Source of the DNA: Leptonema sp964619535
GTDB taxonomy: Bacteria; Spirochaetota; Leptospiria; Leptospirales; Leptonemataceae
DNA: 64,000 bases
Assembly: GCA_964619535.1 (NCBI GenBank)
Contig: CAZUEX010000003.1
Span: forward strand, 230,856-294,855
Reading direction: 5' to 3'
Below the pieces are notes generated by a model. That model did no database searches, was not told the origin of the DNA, and worked only from the letters and a program-made list of their open reading frames with translations. Positions 59,027-64,000 of the stretch are shown in pieces. The position numbers were made by a program, and so were the translations under genes. Each line of letters begins with the position of its first letter. Within the stretch, counting starts at the first letter, position 1.

Positions 59027-59202
59027 ATGAGAAAAGTAAAGATATTTATTGCCACCAGCCTGGATGGCTACATTGCCGGACCCGATGACGACCCGAGCTT
59101 TTTGAAGACCGGAGGCCAGAGCAGTTGCTTGCATTGTCGGATGTGAAAACCTATGATACGGGCTTAGTGCAACTTCATTACAGACGCAAAACAAAGCCAT
59201 GA
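59027..59202 (+). pseudogene. DHFR-like (RibD C-terminal domain) gene with internal deletion
   Basis: The first 25-30 codons read MRKVKIFIATSLDGYIAGPD, a typical start of DHFR-family/RibD_C proteins. They stop at a TGA (59144). In another frame the last ~20 codons before 59202 read YDTGLVQLHYRRK, the typical end of the same family. The ~120 codons between are gone. Both ends kept with the middle missing points to one deletion event. An intact relative lies at 63375. Confidence 0.75.
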
Positions 59203-59206
59203 TAGC

Positions 59207-60013
59207 ATGGATTACAACGTCTCCGTCATCATCAAAAGAATGAACTCAAAAGTTTACATACCAGGCAAGGCTTTAAGTCCGTTTATTCAAGCCTATAGAA
59301 TAATCGAGGCAAATCAGGACCTGGTAAACCGAGTTTTGCCCAATACAAACTTTGCCCTTGTGTTTACTGTTAAAGGACAAATTGCGTTTATTGAAAACGA
59401 GGGAAATAGACAACTACCTTCCGTAGTTATTTCAGGACTAAGAAAATCGGTAAGAACTATCAGTTATCAGAAAAACAGCAAATCCATAATCGTCTTGTTC
59501 ACAGAAATGGGGATTGCGCATTTTTTCAAGGTTCCCCTTTTCGAGTTGTTCGAGCAAACTATTTCCCTCGACTACCTTGTGGACAAAAACAAAATCCATA
59601 GTGTTGAAGAATATCTGAACAAAGCGAAATCAGATTTAGACAGAATAAAAATTATTGAGAAATTTTTGTTGTCAATATTAGAGTATAAGCAACCGGATTG
59701 GCTCATTCAAAAGGCTGTTTCTGAAATACATTCAACCAAAGGAAACATAAAAATAAAAGAACTATCACGAAAGCTATCGATCAGTATTGATGCCTTTGAA
59801 AAACGCTTTAGAAAAAGCATTGGTAGTACTCCTAAACAATTTTCTTCATTGATAAGGCTTAAGTCAGTAACCCAAACCGAAAAACCGGAATCAATCATTG
59901 ATCTGGCATTGGAAAACGGATTTTATGACCAGGCCCACTTTAATAAAGAATTCAAAATCTTCACGGGGCTTACACCCACAGAATTCTATACTTCTTCCGA
60001 CAATATCTGGTAA
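59207..60013 (+). CDS. AraC-family regulator, AT-rich, probably acquired
   Basis: 268 residues. The N-terminal part resembles the AraC-type sensor domain of Bacteroidetes regulators (YIPGKALSPFIQAYRII, LPNTNFALVFTVKG, SGLRKSVRTISY, VLFTEMGIAHFFKVPLFELFEQ). The C-terminal domain (about 165-262) has IKELSRKLSISIDAFEKRFRKSIGSTPKQFSSLIRLKS and IIDLALENGFYDQAHFNKEFKIFTGLTPTEFY. The DNA is visibly richer in A and T than the rest of the window. The ATG sits four bases after the DHFR relic; ATG 59240 is an alternative. Confidence 0.82.
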   Translation: MDYNVSVIIKRMNSKVYIPGKALSPFIQAYRIIEANQDLVNRVLPNTNFALVFTVKGQIAFIENEGNRQLPSVVISGLRKSVRTISYQKNSKSIIVLFTEMGIAHFFKVPLFELFEQTISLDYLVDKNKIHSVEEYLNKAKSDLDRIKIIEKFLLSILEYKQPDWLIQKAVSEIHSTKGNIKIKELSRKLSISIDAFEKRFRKSIGSTPKQFSSLIRLKSVTQTEKPESIIDLALENGFYDQAHFNKEFKIFTGLTPTEFYTSSDNIW

Positions 60014-60069
60014 TCAATGATTTTTTACAAGGCTTTGAATCCTATGTTCTTCACTTTTGCAGGAAGAAG

Positions 60070-60207
60070 ATGAAGAACATGGCAAAAATCAAAGTTCTGG
60101 CCCTGTTGCTATTGTGCAATTGCGCCACTTTTCAGAACAATAGATTCATTGGAGACAGGACGAATGCAGAGAGAAGCAAACAAAAGAATAATCCAGAGCT
60201 TATATGA
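60070..60207 (+). CDS. Possible small lipoprotein (45 aa) or detached signal of the next gene
   Basis: ATG behind GGAAGAAG opens MKNMAKIKVLALLLLCNC, a good lipoprotein signal (candidate Cys18), followed by only 27 polar residues before a TGA. The frame overlaps the next gene by 44 bases in a different register. It may be a real short lipoprotein, or the signal sequence of an ancestral secreted form of the SnoaL/ABM protein split off by a frameshift. Confidence 0.4.
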   Translation: MKNMAKIKVLALLLLCNCATFQNNRFIGDRTNAERSKQKNNPELI

Positions 60208-60901
60208 AAATGCACTGAACAAAAGAGATTTCAAGAGTTTTGACATGTTGATTTCCGAAAACTACACAGGCCCAGGAGGAGAAAAAGGCGTTGAAGGATT
60301 CAAAAAAGGTGTCGTTGATTTTATCCAGGCATTCCCGGATGCAAAGTGGACATTAACAGATATAATAGCGGAAGGGAATAAAGTCTTTGTAAAACAAAAG
60401 GTGGCAGGAAGGCACAAAGGAATGTTTCAGAATATTCCGCCAACTGGCCAGTTCATTTCAAGCGAAGGGATGGGCCTTTATGAGCTAAAGGACGGTAAAA
60501 TTATTTCGCACCAAGTTCTAACAGATCAACTGGGATTTCTTCAGCAACTGGGAGTAATTGCTAAAGCTATACCTGAAAATCAATCAAACTCCATATATTT
60601 TGTAGACCGATTTACAATGCCAAAGGCATCCCTTCCCGAATTCCTTGAAAGAATGGAAATGAATCGGAGTTTTATTAGAAATCTTGAGGGGTTTGTTAGA
60701 GATGAAAAGATGATAAAGGATGAACAAAACGGAAATATTACCGTGATGACGGTTGCTGTTTGGGAAAATCAGAGAGCTCTGGACAATGCAAAGTTATTGG
60801 TTCAGGAACACTACCAGAAAATTGGGTTTAATCCCAAAGAACTCTATGAAAGATTAGACATTAAGATGCAACGAGAGACTTTTGGAACTAACTTCAAATG
60901 A
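60164..60901 (+). CDS. SnoaL-like plus antibiotic-biosynthesis-monooxygenase (ABM) domain protein
   Basis: 245 residues. Residues about 1-130 form a SnoaL-like/NTF2-fold domain (IIQSLYENALNKRDFKSFDMLISENYTGPGG, FIQAFPDAKWTLTDIIAEGNKVFVKQKVAGRHKGMF, YELKDGKIISHQVLTDQLGFLQQLG). Residues about 140-235 look like an ABM dimeric ferredoxin-like domain (SIYFVDRFTMPKASLPEFLERMEMNRSFIRNLEGFV, VMTVAVWENQRALDNAKLLVQEHYQ). The fusion is uncommon; the substrate is unknown. AT-rich like the gene before it. A TTG at 60149 is an alternative start. Confidence 0.72.
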   Translation: MQREANKRIIQSLYENALNKRDFKSFDMLISENYTGPGGEKGVEGFKKGVVDFIQAFPDAKWTLTDIIAEGNKVFVKQKVAGRHKGMFQNIPPTGQFISSEGMGLYELKDGKIISHQVLTDQLGFLQQLGVIAKAIPENQSNSIYFVDRFTMPKASLPEFLERMEMNRSFIRNLEGFVRDEKMIKDEQNGNITVMTVAVWENQRALDNAKLLVQEHYQKIGFNPKELYERLDIKMQRETFGTNFK

Positions 60902-60934
60902 AGTGGAGTTGGCACCGGTTAGGAGGAGTCTCTT

Positions 60935-61210
60935 ATGAAACAAAAGCGATATGCAAATGGCCAAAAGACCTATGAGCAAAAGGGAGACATATTAACCTAT
61001 TTTTTTAAGGATGGGACGGTTAAAGCAACGGGAAAGTCTATCAATGGTATGATGCAGGGGGAATGGAACTTTTACAGAGCAACGGGGCAACTCTGGCAGG
61101 TGGGGAATTTTAAAGACGACCTGAAACACGGAACATGGATTCGTTACGACAGATCCGGGAACCTTGAATATGAAGCCTACTTTGAAAACGGGAAAGAACG
61201 GAAGAAATAA
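60935..61210 (+). CDS. MORN-repeat (YwqK-like) protein
   Basis: 91 residues with about four short repeats: KRYANGQKTYEQKGD, LTYFFKDGTVKATGKSING, MQGEWNFYRATGQLWQVGNFKDD, KHGTWIRYDRSGNLEYEAYFENG. These are MORN/YwqK-type motifs found in antitoxin-like and many Bacteroidetes proteins. A strong AGGAGG eight bases before the ATG supports it. No toxin is adjacent. Confidence 0.75.
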   Translation: MKQKRYANGQKTYEQKGDILTYFFKDGTVKATGKSINGMMQGEWNFYRATGQLWQVGNFKDDLKHGTWIRYDRSGNLEYEAYFENGKERKK

Positions 61211-61341
61211 GCACGATCGACAAGCTTCTAATATGGCGGAGGCCGGTTGGTCAACTTCAAGAAGCGCCACGTTGATTGTCCGTTTGGTGAGCAAATGCAA
61301 AACTATGTGCGAATTCACGCACCTGCTTATCCACCTTCGCT

Positions 61342-62328
61342 TTATGCGAAGAGTCGTCGCGCGTACCTTTTCCTGTACTCCACCGGTGTCATCCCCGTAT
61401 ACCGTTTGAAGATATCCCGGAAGGCTTTGGGATCGCTGTAGCCACAATCGAACATGATTTCTGTTATCGATGCGGTGTTCTGTTCGAGGTTTTTCTTGGC
61501 CACCTCTACCCGTACCCTCTGGAGGTATTCTGCCGGAGTATTCCCTGTGGAGCGAAGGAACCTGCGGTCAAAGTTGCGCCGGCTGATGCCCAGTTGTAAG
61601 GCCAGCCTGTCCATGGAGATCTTTTCGTCTATGTGTTGTTCAATGTAATCCTGTGCCTTTCGAATCACCGCATCATCGTGTGCCTTCTGTTGGTTGAAGA
61701 TGATGAATGGCGATTGACTGGTTCTGTCCGATTCAATTTGAAAGACCTTCGAGCAAAAGACGGCGGTTTCCCGGTCCATATATTTTTCAATCAGGTAGAG
61801 AATCAGGTTGAGAAAGGAAAAGGCCCCGCCGTTGGTATAGATGCCGTTTTCGTCTGTGATGAGCTGGTCCGGTTGCAGCTTCACCTGCGGATACGTGGCC
61901 CGGAACGCCTCTGCAAATGCCCAGTGCGTGGAGCACGTTTTTCCGTCCAGCAAGCCGGACGCAGCCAGCAGGAAGGCTCCGGTGCAGATGCTTGCCACCT
62001 CTGCACCGTTCTGATACTGCCTTTTGACCCATTCTACCAGGAGCTGATTCTTCTGCACGGCCAGCCTGTAGTCCTGATTGATAGCGGGTATGATGATGAG
62101 ATCCGTTTTCCGGATCCTGGCAATATGGGTATGCGGCTTCACAGAGAACAGCCCATGGTGGAACTCCACCTGTTCGGATAGGCCGGCCAGCTCGATACTA
62201 TACCGCTCACGGAAACCGCGCTCTTTGCGGTATGCGCAGGCTGCCTTCAGAATCTTGTAGCTGCCGATGATACTGCTGAGATTATTCTGTCCTTCCGGCA
62301 CGGTAATGGTGATTCTTTTCTTCATCAT
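61342..62328 (-). CDS. GlxA-type transcriptional regulator (DJ-1/PfpI plus AraC domains)
   Basis: 328 residues. The first ~195 residues form a DJ-1/PfpI-like domain (ASICTGAFLLAASGLLDGKTCSTHWAF with the nucleophile-elbow cysteine; THWAFAEAFRATYPQVKLQPDQLITDENGIYTNGGAFSFLNLILYLIEKY split over loops). The C-terminal AraC pair spans about 225-325 (ISMDRLALQLGISRRNFDRRFLRSTGNTPAEYLQRVRVE, ITEIMFDCGYSDPKAFRDIFKRYTGMTPVEYRKRY). Likely senses a small metabolite. The only leftward gene of the terminal tract. The 130 bp between it and the MORN gene hold nothing clear. Confidence 0.88.
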   Translation of the reverse strand: MMKKRITITVPEGQNNLSSIIGSYKILKAACAYRKERGFRERYSIELAGLSEQVEFHHGLFSVKPHTHIARIRKTDLIIIPAINQDYRLAVQKNQLLVEWVKRQYQNGAEVASICTGAFLLAASGLLDGKTCSTHWAFAEAFRATYPQVKLQPDQLITDENGIYTNGGAFSFLNLILYLIEKYMDRETAVFCSKVFQIESDRTSQSPFIIFNQQKAHDDAVIRKAQDYIEQHIDEKISMDRLALQLGISRRNFDRRFLRSTGNTPAEYLQRVRVEVAKKNLEQNTASITEIMFDCGYSDPKAFRDIFKRYTGMTPVEYRKRYARRLFA

Positions 62329-62553
62329 GACGGGCCTTCCCTGATGTCCAGGCTGCTGGCAACCCGGTTGAAAATCCTCTGTCCATATCGCCCCTCTCAT
62401 TTTCTATTTTGCCCATTGTCCGGGAAAGAGAAAGCCGATATCCTATGCAGCAGGTCAGAGAATCACGGGGCAGGCACCTGCCCTGGAATGGTACTCTGTT
62501 ACAGATTGCAAAAATCATGTGTTTAACCGCACAAACACCGGAGGAGATTTCCT

Positions 62554-62763
62554 ATGCTGTCAGCAGCTTATTCCTGTAATTTTACAGTAAATCAGGAGCC
62601 GGCAACCGTTTTTAGAAGCATTACCAATTTTCGGTCATGGTGGTCGAAGCAGATTGTGGCCCCTGTTGTCCTGTTCATATTCCCTCCCGGAATTTCCATC
62701 CTGCCCCCTCTCCCGCCTGCCCGGCAACGCAAGTCTATGGAGCAGGGTAGAGAAGGAGGATAA
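62554..62763 (+). pseudogene. SRPBCC-domain protein gene, 5' remnant
   Basis: GGAGGAG and ATG are intact and the first ~32 codons read YSCNFTVNQEPATVFRSI and TNFRSWWSKQI, the standard start of SRPBCC/AHSA1-like proteins (FTV-x-x-P-x-x-VF-x-x-I-x-N-x-x-x-WWS). The match then ends and the frame runs through Pro-rich nonsense to a stop just before the next ribosome site. The remaining ~110 residues are missing. Confidence 0.65.
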
Positions 62764-62766
62764 CCA

Positions 62767-62946
62767 TTGAGCAAAACCTTTTTACTGATACCGGGGGCCT
62801 GGATGGGCGCATGGATCTGGGACGGTCTGAAAGCACAGTTTCAAAAGCGGGGTCACCATTTACGGCCATGTGATTTTTCATCAATTGCACGGTGGGCTCT
62901 GACCCATGCTGACAAAGCCGACAGAGCTTACAGAAATTTTGAGTAA
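62767..62946 (+). pseudogene. Alpha/beta hydrolase gene, 5' remnant
   Basis: TTG start right after AGGAGG. The frame begins SKTFLLIPGAWMGAWIWDGL, then KAQFQKRGHHL: the usual opening of alpha/beta hydrolases, with the oxyanion G-A-W-x-G-A-W-x-W motif. After about 36 codons homology is lost and a TAA follows at 62944. No catalytic Ser, Asp or His segment remains, so the product cannot be active. Confidence 0.65.
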
Positions 62947-62973
62947 TCTTTAAACATTTCAGGAGGAAGAGCT

Positions 62974-63369
62974 ATGAATACTATAGAAGTGATAAGCATA
63001 CCGGTAAGTGATCAACAGAGGTCAAAAGCCTTTTACCGGAACATCGGTTTTGAGCTGATGGTGGAAAACCCTATGGATGAACACAACTACTGGGTACAGA
63101 TGAAGTTGCCGGGCACGTCAACAACCATCTCCCTGGTTCAACACTTTCCCTTTCCCGAAATAGCCATGAAACCGGGTAGCTTGCAGGGCTTGATTTTTGA
63201 AACAGAGGATATTCACGCCTTTGTAAAAATCCTTGAAAAGCACGGCATTACCTATGGCTCATTCACGTATAGCGGCTTTGTAGAAGGAGAAATATCCCAA
63301 ACGCCCTGGGGGCAGTTTACCCATTTTTTTGACCCCGATGGCAATGGATTAAGCGCACACCAGGAATAA
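62974..63369 (+). CDS. VOC (glyoxalase/bleomycin resistance/dioxygenase) family protein
   Basis: 131 residues with two beta-alpha-beta-beta-beta units: VISIPVSDQQRSKAFYRNIGFELMVENPMDEHNYWVQMKLPG and the second half LQGLIFETEDIHAFVKILEKHGITYG, with TPWGQFTHFFDPDGNGLSAHQE at the end. VOC proteins bind a metal and act on thiols, antibiotics or aromatic rings; the subfamily cannot be named. AGGAGG precedes the ATG; five bases separate it from the next gene. Confidence 0.82.
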   Translation: MNTIEVISIPVSDQQRSKAFYRNIGFELMVENPMDEHNYWVQMKLPGTSTTISLVQHFPFPEIAMKPGSLQGLIFETEDIHAFVKILEKHGITYGSFTYSGFVEGEISQTPWGQFTHFFDPDGNGLSAHQE

Positions 63370-63374
63370 CCGCT

Positions 63375-63932
63375 ATGGGTAAACTGATACTCTTTAATAT
63401 GATGAGCCTTGACGGCTTCTTTGAGGGCAAAAATGGGGATCTTGCCTGGCATCATGTGGATAAGGAATTTAACCGCTTTGCCCTTGAACAACTAAATGCG
63501 GTCGATCATCTGATTTTTGGCCGAAAAACTTATGAACTGATGGCGGCTTACTGGCCAAGCCGGCAGGTACTTACCAACGACCCCTTGATTGCCCAAAGGA
63601 TGAATGAACTCAGCAAGCATGTATTTTCCACCACCCTGGAGCAGGCTGATTGGGAAAACACCACCCTGTACCGGGATGATCCTGTGGCCGCCGTTTCAAG
63701 CCTGAAACAGCAATCAGGAAAAGACATGTTAATATTGGGCAGTGCTCACCTGAGCCATAGCCTCATGAACAATGGCTTAATAGATATATATCGCGTTATG
63801 ATTAATCCAGTTCTTTTGGGGCGCGGCAATCCGCTGTTTGCCGAGGTCAGGCATCAGCATAAATTGGTATTGATGAACGTGCAAGCGTTCAAGTCGGGAA
63901 ATGTCTTATTGGAATACGGCTGGTATCAATGA
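63375..63932 (+). CDS. Dihydrofolate reductase-like (RibD C-terminal domain) protein
   Basis: 185 residues. GKLILFNMMSLDGFFEGKNGDLAWH at the start, LIFGRKTYELMAAYWP, a nucleotide-binding region (DMLILGSAHLSHSLMNNGLIDIYRVMINPVLLGRGNPLF) and a closing LMNVQAFKSGNVLLEYGWY match the RibD_C/DHFR family. True folate reduction is not expected from family knowledge; many are uncharacterised NADPH enzymes. Coupled to the VOC gene by five bases. The final 68 bases of the window are AT-rich and show no feature. Confidence 0.85.
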   Translation: MGKLILFNMMSLDGFFEGKNGDLAWHHVDKEFNRFALEQLNAVDHLIFGRKTYELMAAYWPSRQVLTNDPLIAQRMNELSKHVFSTTLEQADWENTTLYRDDPVAAVSSLKQQSGKDMLILGSAHLSHSLMNNGLIDIYRVMINPVLLGRGNPLFAEVRHQHKLVLMNVQAFKSGNVLLEYGWYQ

Positions 63933-64000
63933 ATGTAAAAGTCGATTGCGAAAATTCACAGAAAAAGCATAGAAGCCATCTCAAATATAAACTACTGACA

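Noticed and set aside
59027..59202. Programmed frameshift in the DHFR-like relic
   Set aside because: About 120 codons of the family are missing, so a frameshift alone cannot restore the protein.
61211..61341. Short frame with HVDCPFGEQMQNYVRIHAP between MORN and GlxA genes
   Set aside because: No good start or ribosome site and no recognisable family; may be a decayed end but cannot be supported.
58079..64000. Integron cassette array
   Set aside because: Short same-strand genes suggested it, but no repeated attC-like pairs (RYYYAAC/GTTRRRY) were found at the gene boundaries and no integrase is in view.
1..64000. CRISPR arrays, rRNA operons, insertion sequences
   Set aside because: No regularly spaced repeats, no rRNA-like sequence and no transposase reading frame were seen.

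Overview
The window is about 54% GC, densely coded bacterial chromosome. The gene families (7TM-DISM/SpoIIE phosphatase, response regulator-adenylate cyclase fusion, HDOD and EAL proteins, HEAT-repeat and SUMF1 secreted proteins, many lipoproteins, heme oxygenase next to TonB genes) and the high GC fit a Leptospirales spirochete, most likely a Leptonema-like free-living member rather than a pathogenic Leptospira. This is inferred from gene content only. There is no rRNA, insertion sequence, CRISPR array or recognisable prophage.

Layout. 0-7 kb: end of an enoyl-CoA hydratase gene, a PilZ-like membrane protein, prfA behind tRNA-Arg(CCU), a SlyD-type isomerase, an ECF sigma/anti-sigma operon divergent from bioF, small proteins and a YjbQ protein. 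7-11 kb: a TetR/MFS operon, a second MFS transporter and a decayed patch with pieces of two genes. 11-19 kb: a SUMF1 protein and a signalling block (response regulator-cyclase, HDOD, EAL, tRNA-Phe, stress protein, response regulator, HEAT repeats). 19-33 kb: a cytidylate-kinase-like protein, a RimB/RimK-like pair, prfB, a SpoIIE phosphatase, a 3D-domain lipoprotein, a PASTA penicillin-binding protein with signal peptidase I, and an operon of a helicase-associated-domain protein, lipoprotein, AI-2E-family permease and xseA.

33.9-41.1 kb is a coherent heme/iron uptake locus: heme oxygenase plus MFS transporter transcribed leftward; exbB-exbD-tonB, an HmuY-like lipoprotein and a TonB-dependent receptor rightward; and a leftward lipoprotein. 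A large palindrome and related CTCAA-containing motifs in the two divergent promoter regions suggest one shared regulator. The expected flow is: HmuY-like lipoprotein and receptor capture heme, TonB-ExbBD energises import, and heme oxygenase opens the ring.

41-58 kb: an AraC regulator bracketed by imperfect direct repeats, then mostly housekeeping genes (Rnk, ABC1 kinase, pcm, lipB, gltX, tRNA-Arg(CCG), desaturase, thiD, ClC channel, tpiA) and a large membrane protein of uncertain function. 58-64 kb is an accessory, partly AT-rich tract with Bacteroidetes-like small genes (DKNYY, two AraC-type regulators, SnoaL/ABM, MORN, VOC, DHFR-like) mixed with truncated gene remnants. It looks like acquired DNA undergoing deletion. 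The most notable non-coding signals are the heme-locus palindromes, a hairpin that covers the Shine-Dalgarno of a DUF4405 gene, a 20-bp perfect palindrome before a desaturase gene, a 13-bp-arm inverted repeat between HDOD and EAL genes, and the AraC-flanking repeats.
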